Shown: piece by piece, positions 17,581 through 26,331 of the stretch | Position numbering within the stretch: position 1 is the first letter of the stretch | Layout: each line of letters opens with the position of its first letter | Origin: Thermosulfurimonas sp. F29 | GTDB lineage: Bacteria; Desulfobacterota; Thermodesulfobacteria; Thermodesulfobacteriales; Thermodesulfobacteriaceae | DNA: 64,000 nucleotides | Assembly: GCF_019688735.1 (NCBI RefSeq) | Contig: NZ_JAIFYA010000001.1 | Coordinates: forward strand, 496,001 to 560,000 | Reading direction: 5' to 3' | Position numbers and translations under genes: made by a program | Notes under the pieces: generated by a model | Told to the model about the DNA's origin: nothing | What the model saw: the letters and a program-made list of their open reading frames with translations, nothing else | Databases searched by the model: none

Positions 17581-18342
17581 AATGATACGCTCAGTAAAAC
17601 TCTCCCCTGAGGAAATAGGTCCGATATCCCATAATTCGAGTTTGATCTTAGTCGCTTCTTGGCCGTCCCGGACTTCTTTTCCGTAATAGACGATGCGCTT
17701 TATTAGAAGGTGTAGGAGATCGTATTTCTCCTGGGGCGTGAGGTGTTCAAAGACCTCTTTGAAGTACTTGAAATTGGCTTTGAGACTTTCGGCATTTAAA
17801 TAGTTGTTCTCCACCTCGTTAATTTTGAATTCCAGAAGCTCGATTTCCTTTTTCAATCCGTCTCGTTCTTCTCCAAGTTCCTTTAGTTTCTGGAGTATAA
17901 AAGCGAAACGGGGGTCCGTTTCTTCCAACCCCTCAAGAAGGTTCATCATTTTGCGAGCGCTACCTTCTACTTCCTGTAGTCTTTTTGCCAAGGCCTGTTT
18001 TTTCTTTTTTAAACGCTCCCCCTCCTCCCTTTCCTCCCGAATAGCCTCCTCCACCACCTCGTCCACAAACTCCGGGCTTTCAGCAAGGAATTGAAGTTTT
18101 TTTACGATCAGATCTTCAAGTGCTTTGGCATTTACGGCCCCTATAGGGCATTTACCTTTGCTGGGGTCGTTATTCACCAGGCACCGATAGTAGTAATATT
18201 TTCGGCCCTTTGAGTAAGCAAAAGAGGGGGCCATGGCACACCCACAATGTCCACAGTAAACTAGCCCCTTTAAGAGGAATTTTTCGGTACCGGCCCTGAA
18301 ACCGGTGTTCGATGCACGATTCTGGTCAAGCATTTCCTGCAC
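17539..18342 (-). pseudogene. Large serine recombinase, C-terminal fragment
   Basis: About 267 residues equivalent to the C-terminal half of large serine integrases: a zinc-ribbon (LVYCGHCGCAM, then YRCLV and GKCPIG), a long coiled coil rich in E/K/L, and a final domain. The catalytic resolvase domain and the recombinase domain are missing. Homology begins at VQEMLDQN, immediately after an in-frame stop near 18350, so the gene is truncated. The last 13 residues (WLPGQDSNLQPTG) are read from the antisense of tRNA-Asn, with the stop codon in the anticodon loop. This is expected when an integrase gene adjoins its attachment site. Presumably non-functional. Confidence 0.75.
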
Positions 18343-18414
18343 GTAATATTACTGGGAGCACTTTTTATGTGACACTCAGACCTCATGATTCCAAGGTTTT
18401 AGAGGCTGAAAATG

Positions 18415-18945
18415 TCACCTATTTGATAACCCCATTAATAGTAAAAAGTCCCAGCCTTTAGCAGTGATACACGCATTTAAATAAATTTCTAAGTTTTTTT
18501 GGCGGGTAAAATTAGCTTCTATTAGTCCTCTTTCTTTTAAACTTTTGAAATGAAAGCTAAGTTCTTCAGGTGTTTTGCACCAAGCAAGGGCTATAAATTC
18601 TGGCGACCTCACATCAATCCATTCGCCAGGATAATTTGTTCTTCGTTCTAAGGCTTGCATCAAAAGGAGCTGTTTTTCACTTACACTTGGCACAGTTAAA
18701 GAGCTTTTTAATCTTTTAAAATCATAATCTGTTAGTTTTGGAGTTTTAGCTCTTTCATTTTGTTCTCTGATCCATGAAGAAATAAGAAAAAGTGTCTTTT
18801 CTTCATAATATAATTCCGCTAATAAGGATCCGGATATAAAAAATTTTCCGCACCTTTGACAATCAAAGCACTCATAATCTCCACTTGTTGTGTATTCTTT
18901 TATATCGTAACCCTTACATATAGGACATACTTTCTTTTGTGTCAT
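18415..18945 (-). CDS. Hypothetical zinc-ribbon protein
   Basis: AT-rich gene for 176 residues. The N-terminus has two cysteine knuckles, CPIC (about 7-10) and CFDCQRCG (about 26-33), followed by helical sequence with no recognisable domain; a winged-helix-like region (EELSFHFKSLKERGLIEANFTRQ) lies near 125-155. The stop codon TGA lies within the GGTGACATTTT element end at 18419-18409, so the natural C-terminus may have been lost. It is the last of three AT-rich genes behind the methyltransferase gene. Function unknown. Confidence 0.55.
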   Translation of the reverse strand: MTQKKVCPICKGYDIKEYTTSGDYECFDCQRCGKFFISGSLLAELYYEEKTLFLISSWIREQNERAKTPKLTDYDFKRLKSSLTVPSVSEKQLLLMQALERRTNYPGEWIDVRSPEFIALAWCKTPEELSFHFKSLKERGLIEANFTRQKNLEIYLNACITAKGWDFLLLMGLSNR

Positions 18946-19106
18946 ATGATATTTCTTATTTTAGTTTGTCGTTTCTTTAATCTTTTCATTATTTTAAGAT
19001 TATTTTACTGATAGTTGAGAAATCTTTAATGAAATTCAATTTTTATTGTCTATCTTAATTTTATATCTCAACTATGATGAATTTGTCAATTGCTAGATAT
19101 AGATAA
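18946..19106. other. AT-rich intergenic gap
   Basis: Very AT-rich spacer between two minus-strand hypothetical genes. No gene or clear terminator seen. It may contain a promoter for the zinc-ribbon gene, but nothing specific could be assigned. Confidence 0.4.
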
Positions 19107-20198
19107 TTACTTAAAAATATCTTGCAGTAATTCTTCAGAAAGTCCAGTAGAAGAACAAAAAAACTTTGCCAAGTCTCTAGTTAATTTTTTAGTAATATCA
19201 GAAAAATTAGAATCAATATATTTAATTCCATTGACGTTATTGCCTTGATAAAGTACTTTCTCAAAAAGAACAAGTTGTAAATAACGCAATATTTGGCTAG
19301 AATCTTTTGGTTTATTTAAAAGTCTAAAAGCAATATCAAATAAATTTGGTAAATAGTCTGGATCTAATTGTAAGGTAGGAACTTCAAACAATTGTCCCTG
19401 TTTGCACATCTTTTGTAAAAGTTTATTGATATAATCGACTATAGTTTCCCGTCTTTTCATTTCATCATAGCCACCATAAAAGTATGATCTAAGCTCTAAT
19501 TCTGGATTTTCTGGATTGATGTGAAAAACATATGAACTCATTTGAAGAATAGATAAACTAAACAAAGTTAATAAATCAACAGCGAGTGCTTTGTGGAATT
19601 TGTCTTTAGGGTTAAATTTCCCGGCATATTTTGTAGTATATATAAGAAGTCTAGAAATATTTTGATAAGGCGAATTCATCCAAAAGTAATGTTTTCTAAA
19701 AAGTAATAAAAATTCTAAATCTTTTGAGATTTGAGAAATATTTCGTTCAAAATATAGCCAACATTCTGGATTAGAGAAGTTCAGATATTTAGTATTTGTA
19801 TCTAAAACTCTTTTTTCTAAATTTAGCAGATTATCTTGGTTAAGGATAGTTATACCTAGTTTTTGTGCCACAATTCGTTGATTTTCTGGTATGGATTGAT
19901 TAGTTCCTAAGCATAAATAACCTTTTTTAGTTCCAAAAAAATCCATCACGCCTTTTAACCAAAAAATCCGTTGGATTGGACTTTTTATAATTTTTTTATT
20001 TGTTGTGCAATCTGCTACAATATAGTCTATAATCATGTCAGAAAATACTCTTATTCCTAAAACATCTATGTCTGTCAATTCAGTTGGTTTTCTTGTTTGA
20101 GAGCTATATTCTGCAAGTTTAATTTCAATGCGTGTGTAACAATTTAAAGACCAAAGAATATTATTAATACGAACTTTTAATTCAAAATCCTTATCCAT
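19107..20198 (-). CDS. Hypothetical protein with possible PD-(D/E)XK nuclease-like N-terminus
   Basis: AT-rich, 363 residues. Residues about 20-130 resemble restriction-endonuclease-fold proteins of the Mrr type: a helix with E (TRIEIKLAEYSS), ELTDIDVLGIRVFSD, a strand IVADCTTNKK, then IQRIFWLKGVMDFFGTKKGYLCLGTN and an AQKLGITILNQDNL tail. The usual E-x-K is replaced by D-C-x-x-x-K, so catalysis is uncertain. The C-terminal 230 residues are helical and unassigned. It follows the 20239 gene by 40 bp and sits in the candidate defence cassette. The domain call is an inference by eye. Confidence 0.5.
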   Translation of the reverse strand: MDKDFELKVRINNILWSLNCYTRIEIKLAEYSSQTRKPTELTDIDVLGIRVFSDMIIDYIVADCTTNKKIIKSPIQRIFWLKGVMDFFGTKKGYLCLGTNQSIPENQRIVAQKLGITILNQDNLLNLEKRVLDTNTKYLNFSNPECWLYFERNISQISKDLEFLLLFRKHYFWMNSPYQNISRLLIYTTKYAGKFNPKDKFHKALAVDLLTLFSLSILQMSSYVFHINPENPELELRSYFYGGYDEMKRRETIVDYINKLLQKMCKQGQLFEVPTLQLDPDYLPNLFDIAFRLLNKPKDSSQILRYLQLVLFEKVLYQGNNVNGIKYIDSNFSDITKKLTRDLAKFFCSSTGLSEELLQDIFK

Positions 20199-20238
20199 TT
20201 TTATCTCCCTTTCAAGCTGTTTATATTAAATTAGTCAT

Positions 20239-21546
20239 TTATGTTCTTAAAATATCCATTACGTTACAAATAATGCTATCGATTTCCTCTTGCACCATAC
20301 TTGAAATTTTAGGTGTTCTTTTCATCTTGGGTAAGGTCCTTAATGCTTCTTCATAAGAACCAGGATAAAACAGAATTTTTCGTATTTCTTCTGATAGTCC
20401 TTTTTCTTCGATTTTTTCTCCAATTTTCAATAGATCTTTAGCAAGTTTTACAGCTTTTATATTTTCTTCTGTATCAATAAGTTCGAAATAATATCTATCT
20501 TTATGAAATCTATCTCGATATATTTTGCCTATACCTCTGCTTACAAGAATTCCATATTGTTGTTTTATCTCAGTATGACTTCCTATTTTATGAGGGGGCT
20601 CAAGTAATTTGTTTATAATTGCTTCTGGATATTTTATTTTTGTAATCGATCCAAAATGTTGTCCATATCTAATACACGCTAAGATAGCCATTGCTTTTTC
20701 AAAAATAATCTTTTCTTCTAATGAGATCCCAATAGATGGTATAAATCCAAAAAATTTTTCACCTTTAAATGAACGCACTTTTGGAGCGAGAATTATTCCC
20801 CTTTTTATAGCTTCTATAATTATCTTTCTTTCGTCATTTAATTCTTGATTGACGCTTATAGAAATATTTATTGGGAATCCTTGATATTCTTTAATCATTT
20901 GAAGAACTTTATGAATATTTTCTGCACCAAAAGTTCTAATAAGCTTGTATAGCTCAGCAATTTTTTCAGGATTTTCTATCCAATATTGAGGAGAATACAA
21001 TACTTTTTCTCCTGTTTCTCTTGATTGATACTCTTGTATTAACCCTCCGCTTTTCCCTATACTTAAAACCATTTCATATAATTTATCTTCCCCCAATTCT
21101 TCTTTTATCTTTTCTTCAGGTAGTGGAGATATAGCTAATGTATCGCAAATTTTTATGGTAGCCTCTTCAACTTCTGAATGAGGAATATTTTTAAAATATT
21201 CTCCAGCTAATGAATAAATATCACTAAAATATGGCACACTTTCTTCTATCTTCTTTATTTGGGTGCCGATTTTTTCAATTCTAGCCCATTCAAGTTCCTG
21301 AAGGACGTTGAGCACATTAGGTAACACTAAAGAGTCGATTCCAAATTGACTTGCAATATATTCTAATCTTTTATAATCGCTTATTACATCTGATCCACGA
21401 ATATGAATTGCTAAACGTTCAGCCATTCCTATTAATCGAACATTTTTAGTCTCTGCAGCTAACGCTCCTAAATCCACATCTTGGAGACCTGTTTGAATAT
21501 CTTGTGCTCTCAATCCTACTTTTAGAGGTTCAAATGTCCATCTCAT
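20239..21546 (-). CDS. Hypothetical protein of the defence cassette
   Basis: Protein of 435 residues, AT-rich, not recognised. Secondary structure looks mostly helical with two winged-helix-like stretches: one around CDTLAISPLPEEKIKEELGEDKLYEMVLSIGKSGGLIQEY, and a second near IKQQYGILVSRGIGKIYRDRFHKDRYYFEL. No catalytic motif was seen. The start at 21546 (MRWTFEPLKVG) was preferred over 21594 because AGGAG lies about 8 bp upstream of it and the longer version overlaps the methyltransferase gene. It begins 23 bp after that gene ends, so it is probably cotranscribed with it. Confidence 0.6.
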   Translation of the reverse strand: MRWTFEPLKVGLRAQDIQTGLQDVDLGALAAETKNVRLIGMAERLAIHIRGSDVISDYKRLEYIASQFGIDSLVLPNVLNVLQELEWARIEKIGTQIKKIEESVPYFSDIYSLAGEYFKNIPHSEVEEATIKICDTLAISPLPEEKIKEELGEDKLYEMVLSIGKSGGLIQEYQSRETGEKVLYSPQYWIENPEKIAELYKLIRTFGAENIHKVLQMIKEYQGFPINISISVNQELNDERKIIIEAIKRGIILAPKVRSFKGEKFFGFIPSIGISLEEKIIFEKAMAILACIRYGQHFGSITKIKYPEAIINKLLEPPHKIGSHTEIKQQYGILVSRGIGKIYRDRFHKDRYYFELIDTEENIKAVKLAKDLLKIGEKIEEKGLSEEIRKILFYPGSYEEALRTLPKMKRTPKISSMVQEEIDSIICNVMDILRT

Positions 21547-21569
21547 ACTAAAACTCCTATTTTTTAATA

Positions 21570-24500
21570 TCAAATATGCTTCAGGTTCTCCCACGCCTCC
21601 AATACGAGGCGTTTGGTGCGGTATTCGCCGAATTGCCTAATTTCTTTTTCTTCCAGAACTCTAAAAGTCTCACCTGGGAAATCTGGGCCAAAAACATCTT
21701 GAGGGTCGAGGGTGTAGCGGAGTTCTTCCTCGGTGAGGCCGTAGAGTTTGGCGAAAAGCGCGTCGAGTTCGGCGCGCAGGCGGGCGCGGCGCTCTTCGTT
21801 CCACTTGAAGGGTGGAAGGGGGCAAGCATCCTGGTTAGGGTTGTCAGGATTAAGGGAATAAATGATCTCAAGCCACTCGGGTGGGGTTGCGTTTCCATGG
21901 CCTCCGGTTTCGCGGGCGTTTTCTTCCCATTGCTTGCGGATGGCGGCGCGGAGTTCCTGGTCGGCTTCTGCCCAGATGTCATCGGCAAAGGGCTTCATGT
22001 CCCAAGCGGTGTAGACTAGCTCCATAATTCGGGGAATGGCGAATAGCAAGTGGCGAGTGGTGTAGGTTTCGGGAGGAAGGACGGGGAGTTGTTTGACATA
22101 GTGGAAAGTGAAATTAGTTCCTCCAACTTTTTGTCTTGTTACATAATCAAAAACCATTGAGGATAAATTCGCTAAAAGACAAGGGGAGAATTTGATTTTT
22201 TCTACAAATAGTAAAGGGGTACTATGACCTACTCCGGATAGAGGGATGAGACTGAAAATAGCGGTGCGTTCGTTTGTAGCGCTGGTAATATTTCTAAAAC
22301 TCAATAACCAATTATAAATCCATCTCCAAAGAAGACCTTCTTGAGAATCGTAGCGAACAAGTCGTTGCTTAACTTCTAAGAAAGATACCCAATACCAAGG
22401 TTGGATAACATAACAAGCATTTTGGTATTTAGATAATGGGGTTTGTGGTAAAACCCTATATCCTCTTTCTTCGCTTCGCGTTTCGTATGATCCGAATCTA
22501 TGATCATAAAAATCGACAAATTTGGCTTCATACAGAGGCAAATAAACATCGCCGTTTGCTTTCACAAAGATATTCCCCTTGAGCTCGTATCCCGCGGCGA
22601 AAAGCTCCTTGCGGGTGCGGAAGAGGTGGCTGTCGTTAGACATATCAAACATGCGTAAGAACCGCACGCCCCAAGGATTTTCGCCGGTCTTTTCGTTCAC
22701 CAGCACCGGGACGCGACGGTAGATCTTTTTCGTAAGTTCGGCGTCGTAGCTGGTGCGGAAGATAGGGGTGGTGCGGGTGTTGGGATTTATACAGGCGATG
22801 TCCTCAGCTGTGAGGGTGAAGCGGCGTTGCTTGTCCTTCAAGTGCTCCACACGGGTGGCGAAAAAGACGAATTCTGGCGAATGGCGAGTGGCGAATGACG
22901 AACGGTAAAGAGTGAGTAAAGAAAATTTATAGGAGCGATGGACTGCGGGGAAGATACCTTCCCGGTTTTCAAAGTCGTAAAGGCTGGCAAGAAAGCCGTT
23001 TTCCATAAGGTGGCTAAAGAATTGTTTGTTTGTGTCGTCAGTAGCGATGCCGGTGGGAACGATGATTCCGGCGCGGCCCTCGGGGCATGTGAGCCGCAGG
23101 GCCAGCTCGGCAAAGACGCTGTAGGTGTTGATGTCGCCTCTCGCAGTTAAAGGGAACCTTCCCGAAGCCCGGAGAAAAAGGCTTGTAGCGTCGGCGTTGC
23201 GCTTTGCTTCGAGGAACTCTCTGTAAAGCGCTGGATTTTCTTCTTTGAGCTTTTTGATCAATTTCTGGCGGGCGGCGCGGTTTGCGGCATTGGCTATCTC
23301 CGGCGCACGGACGACGAAAAATTCCTTCTCTTGGAGCTTGATTTTCTCCCACGGCGGATTACCCAAAACCACATCGAAACCGCCCCGAGCAAAGACTTCC
23401 GGGAACTCAAGCGGCCAGTGGAAGAAGCGGAGAGCTTCTCTCTCGGCTAGGGCGTCCGCCTGCCCGATAAGCCTTCCGTCGGCAGCCTTGGGGCGCTCAA
23501 GATAACGGAAGAGCTCCTCCGAGGTGGGAACGAAGGCCTGAGTTTCGGCGGTCTTCGGCATGAAGAAGGCCGCGGTCCAGAGGTTGCAGGCCCGTTCCAG
23601 GATCCACCACTCCTCGCTTCTCGTTATTTCGCGGTAGCGCTCGGCTTTGGCCTTAAGTTCCTCAAGCGTTCGATCCGGAAGGTCCTCAAGCTCCTGGAAT
23701 CTCCGGCTTAACTCCTCAAGCTTTTTAAGTGGATTGAAAAGGGAAGATCCTCCAAAGTGCGTTCGTGCCCGTTTGTTTTTCTTGGCGAGCTCGCGGCAGA
23801 CTTTACGGTCGTCTCCCTCAAGGGGCTTGAAAGCCTCATCCGGGATGCCTTTCTCAAGGACTTTGAAATCAAAAACTCCCACCAGAGAATCACCGCACTT
23901 TATACGGTGGTCAAGAAAGGTAAGGGGCTCTCCCCGGCAGGCACCCTCAAGCCAGAGGGCCACCTTGCAAAGGTCAACCGCAAGGGGATTCTTGTCTACC
24001 CCGTAGAGGCAGTGCTGAATGACCTCGCGCGTAGCGTGGCGCACCTCGTCAACCGAGGGGTGCTCCTCGCCGGTGCGCACACGGGCCAGCTCGAACCCGA
24101 GCCTCCTTGCCGCCGCCAGCAGAAAATGTCCCGATCCACAGGCGGGATCGCAAACCTTGAGATCGAGGATAGCGCGTTCTTTTTCTTCGCGAGTTGAAGC
24201 CTTTTTAAGGCGTTCTTCAAGGACTGGTTCAAGGGCGCTTTTGATGAGCTCCTGCACTAGGGCCGGAGGGGTGTAATAGGAACCTGTTGATTTGCGCTCT
24301 GTTCCGGGAATCAGGTCAAACTTTATGTTCAACGTTTTCAGTTTTTCTCGCAGGTCTTCCTCGGTGTAGATACCAGATTCCTCTTCCATATCTCGCATGG
24401 CGGATATCAAAGAAAATTCTGACCACTTAGAAATTTCTTCGTGAACTTCAACAAACACCGGCTGGTAGTCAAGGAGGCTCTCGTAAACGCTTCCCAGTTC

Positions 24501-25715
24501 CTCTACATCAAGGGCCGCGTAATTTACGCGAATCTTGCGGCCGTCCTGCTCGAAATAGGAAAGGTGGTTCAGGGCTTTCAAAAAATCGGCGTTTGAGAGT
24601 TTGTAATCCTTAAAGAAGAAATTTTCCCATTGGAAAAGGCCTCCATTCAGTACCGTGAGGCCGAGTTTTTCGCCGTCTTTGGTGGAAAGCAGATAGAAAA
24701 GGCGCTTTACGCCTTCCCACAGATCGTGGAAACCGGGGTTTAGCACCTCGGGCTCGGCACTCATGGCCCGAAGCCGGGAAAGTCCATAGTAGTTATCGTA
24801 AATCTCCCGGAGTTTAAGGTCTTCCGGCTGGATAAGATCGCGCTCCTCCGCCACCATGATGAAGAGCAGGCGGTAGATGAGCTGAAGGAGCTCGCGATAA
24901 AAGTAAGAGGGGCTGATTTCCCCTCGGGCTATTTTTTCCCGCAACTCCTGGTTTTCGGGATGAGAAAGAAAGCCGTTTCCCAGGATTTTGAGGGCCTCCT
25001 CCACACTGTCGCGCAGACGGTCGCGGATACGGGCACCCTGTTCAAGACTTTCCTGATGGTATTTTTCGAGCCAGCATTCATGGGCCGTGGCAAGATCCTT
25101 TGGCAGGCGGCTCCGGTGTGCCAGGCGGAAAAAGAGAAGAAAGGCCGGGAAGTCTTCGCTTTCAAAGATGTGCTCAAGGTCAAACTCGATGTAGGAGTGG
25201 CGGGTAAGTTTGTTGCTTGCCCTAACCAGCCGAAAGCGAAGACCGTTGGTTACTACACCCCAAAGGTGGTCAGTGAGATTGAGATACTCCTGAACCGTGG
25301 CCTGGGGAGACAATTTCAGCCTTTGGGGACGTCGGTCAAGATCCTGGCGAAAACCCACGATGTGAACCGGGGGAGACGCTGGAGATTCATCTGCCCTATG
25401 AGAAATGGGAAAAAGCCTTCCGGAGACTTCCTCGGCCTTTTTGACAAATACCGGATTGTAACCAAGGAGGGTTAAAAGGGGCACCATCCATAGGTTTCTG
25501 GTGACGGTTGTGCCCAGATCATCGGAGGAGATATTTTCTCTCTTTCGGCGAAACTTGCGCCAGTAATCGCGGGCGTCGTTCCAGATAGAAGCAGTTTCTT
25601 CGATAAACCGCTTGAGGCCGAAATCTTTGGCACTCTGTCCCGGTGCCTCGCCGTTTCGGATTTTCTCGAGTATTTCTGGATTTAAAAGTCCGCCCTCAAC
25701 GCGCAAACTGGCCAT
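21570..25715 (-). CDS. Eco57I/PglX/DrmMI-like adenine-specific DNA methyltransferase
   Basis: Protein of 1381 residues. SAM-binding motif DPACGSGHF near residue 525 and the N6-adenine motif NPPW near 790. About 500 N-terminal residues (SSDDLGTTVTRNLWMVPLLTLLGYNP) and a long C-terminal target-recognition region surround the MTase core. This is the type IIG/BREX-PglX/DISARM-DrmMI architecture without an obvious nuclease. Start is ATG 25715, or TTG at 25727 overlapping the PIN gene. Two 7-bp-periodic repeats lie inside the coding region at 22034 and 22874. In class 1 DISARM such an enzyme marks self DNA. Confidence 0.85.
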   Translation of the reverse strand: MASLRVEGGLLNPEILEKIRNGEAPGQSAKDFGLKRFIEETASIWNDARDYWRKFRRKRENISSDDLGTTVTRNLWMVPLLTLLGYNPVFVKKAEEVSGRLFPISHRADESPASPPVHIVGFRQDLDRRPQRLKLSPQATVQEYLNLTDHLWGVVTNGLRFRLVRASNKLTRHSYIEFDLEHIFESEDFPAFLLFFRLAHRSRLPKDLATAHECWLEKYHQESLEQGARIRDRLRDSVEEALKILGNGFLSHPENQELREKIARGEISPSYFYRELLQLIYRLLFIMVAEERDLIQPEDLKLREIYDNYYGLSRLRAMSAEPEVLNPGFHDLWEGVKRLFYLLSTKDGEKLGLTVLNGGLFQWENFFFKDYKLSNADFLKALNHLSYFEQDGRKIRVNYAALDVEELGSVYESLLDYQPVFVEVHEEISKWSEFSLISAMRDMEEESGIYTEEDLREKLKTLNIKFDLIPGTERKSTGSYYTPPALVQELIKSALEPVLEERLKKASTREEKERAILDLKVCDPACGSGHFLLAAARRLGFELARVRTGEEHPSVDEVRHATREVIQHCLYGVDKNPLAVDLCKVALWLEGACRGEPLTFLDHRIKCGDSLVGVFDFKVLEKGIPDEAFKPLEGDDRKVCRELAKKNKRARTHFGGSSLFNPLKKLEELSRRFQELEDLPDRTLEELKAKAERYREITRSEEWWILERACNLWTAAFFMPKTAETQAFVPTSEELFRYLERPKAADGRLIGQADALAEREALRFFHWPLEFPEVFARGGFDVVLGNPPWEKIKLQEKEFFVVRAPEIANAANRAARQKLIKKLKEENPALYREFLEAKRNADATSLFLRASGRFPLTARGDINTYSVFAELALRLTCPEGRAGIIVPTGIATDDTNKQFFSHLMENGFLASLYDFENREGIFPAVHRSYKFSLLTLYRSSFATRHSPEFVFFATRVEHLKDKQRRFTLTAEDIACINPNTRTTPIFRTSYDAELTKKIYRRVPVLVNEKTGENPWGVRFLRMFDMSNDSHLFRTRKELFAAGYELKGNIFVKANGDVYLPLYEAKFVDFYDHRFGSYETRSEERGYRVLPQTPLSKYQNACYVIQPWYWVSFLEVKQRLVRYDSQEGLLWRWIYNWLLSFRNITSATNERTAIFSLIPLSGVGHSTPLLFVEKIKFSPCLLANLSSMVFDYVTRQKVGGTNFTFHYVKQLPVLPPETYTTRHLLFAIPRIMELVYTAWDMKPFADDIWAEADQELRAAIRKQWEENARETGGHGNATPPEWLEIIYSLNPDNPNQDACPLPPFKWNEERRARLRAELDALFAKLYGLTEEELRYTLDPQDVFGPDFPGETFRVLEEKEIRQFGEYRTKRLVLEAWENLKHI
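22034..22062. repeat. 7-bp-periodic GCGAGTGG-type repeat (copy 1), inside methyltransferase gene
   Basis: Tandem degenerate units of the GGCGAAT / GGCGAGT type, kept in frame in the coding sequence, where it encodes ...TTRHLLFAIP.... Copies 2 and 3 are at 22874 and 26732, all in the same orientation. Confidence 0.55.
22874..22905. repeat. 7-bp-periodic GCGAGTGG-type repeat (copy 2), inside methyltransferase gene
   Basis: Reads (GGCGAAT)(GGCGAGT)(GGCGAAT)(GACGAAC); encodes the segment SSFATRHSPEF. Period 7, same orientation as the other copies. Confidence 0.6.
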
Positions 25716-25723
25716 TTTTTCTT

Positions 25724-26104
25724 TCAAAGAAAGAGAACTTTAATGAAGTTTTCAGCTTTTTTGAAATCTTTATCCATTGTCACTATTTGCAAATCGTATT
25801 CTTTACAGAGGGCTACTTGATAAGAATCGTCATAATCTAAATCGTAGGTATTACTTATTACAAGAAGGTCTTTTCGTTTTTCTAGGGGAAGGCTAATTAT
25901 GCGAATTTTAGAAAGAATATCTTCAACGAATGCAACGAAACTTTCTTTTTGGTTATAACGAAATAGTATAACTCCTATAGAATGTAAAGAAAAATCGCTT
26001 ATATAGGATTTGCTTCCGTTTTCTTTTATAAAATGCTTACATATATCTTTCTTTTCTTGAGATAACGCTATTTCTAGGAAAATGTTAGTGTCTAGCAAAA
26101 ACAT
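25724..26104 (-). CDS. PIN-domain toxin (VapC-like)
   Basis: Protein of 126 residues beginning MFLLDTNIFLE, with the first acidic residue of the PIN ribonuclease fold, a central acidic region (NTYDLDYDDSYQVALC) and the closing VTMDKDF. VapC toxins cleave tRNA or other RNAs. The antitoxin gene ends 1 bp upstream, and the stop overlaps the alternative TTG start of the methyltransferase gene, so the pair sits inside the defence transcription unit. AT-rich. Confidence 0.85.
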   Translation of the reverse strand: MFLLDTNIFLEIALSQEKKDICKHFIKENGSKSYISDFSLHSIGVILFRYNQKESFVAFVEDILSKIRIISLPLEKRKDLLVISNTYDLDYDDSYQVALCKEYDLQIVTMDKDFKKAENFIKVLFL

Positions 26105-26105
26105 G

Positions 26106-26318
26106 CTACCACCATTCCAAAGCTTTATGTTGTAATTCCACAGACGAATATTTTTCTTTTATGTGTTTCAAACAACCTTCCCAACGAAATTCAAAATCTT
26201 TTTCTTTATTTGTAGGGGTTAAGTATTTTTTTTCCAAAAATTCTAAATAATCCAGCACTTCTTTTTGTAAATCTAAAGGTAATTTTTCAATGCGTTTTAA
26301 TAATTCTTTGGCCATCAT
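26106..26318 (-). CDS. VapB-like antitoxin (DUF2281 type)
   Basis: Protein of 70 residues, MMAKELLKRIEKLPLDLQKEVLDYLEFLEKKY..., the typical small helical antitoxin that precedes PIN toxins (DUF2281-like N-terminus, EVLDYLEFL motif). The start at 26318 was chosen because AAGGAGGAG lies 6-7 bp upstream; a longer frame to 26363 would overlap the helicase gene. Probably neutralises the PIN protein and autoregulates. Confidence 0.75.
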   Translation of the reverse strand: MMAKELLKRIEKLPLDLQKEVLDYLEFLEKKYLTPTNKEKDFEFRWEGCLKHIKEKYSSVELQHKALEWW

Positions 26319-26331
26319 GTTTTGCTCCTCC

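Larger units (their letters stand above)
17388..18419. repeat. Inward-facing 11-bp inverted repeats flanking tRNA-Asn and recombinase fragment
   Basis: GGTGACATTTT at 17388-17398 is matched perfectly by its reverse complement at 18409-18419. A related internal copy, GGTGACAAAAT, is at 17414-17424, and GTGACAC appears near 18369. Such iterated TGACA ends resemble termini of IS21-type elements. No transposase lies between them; the interval holds tRNA-Asn and a truncated recombinase. Confidence 0.5.
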
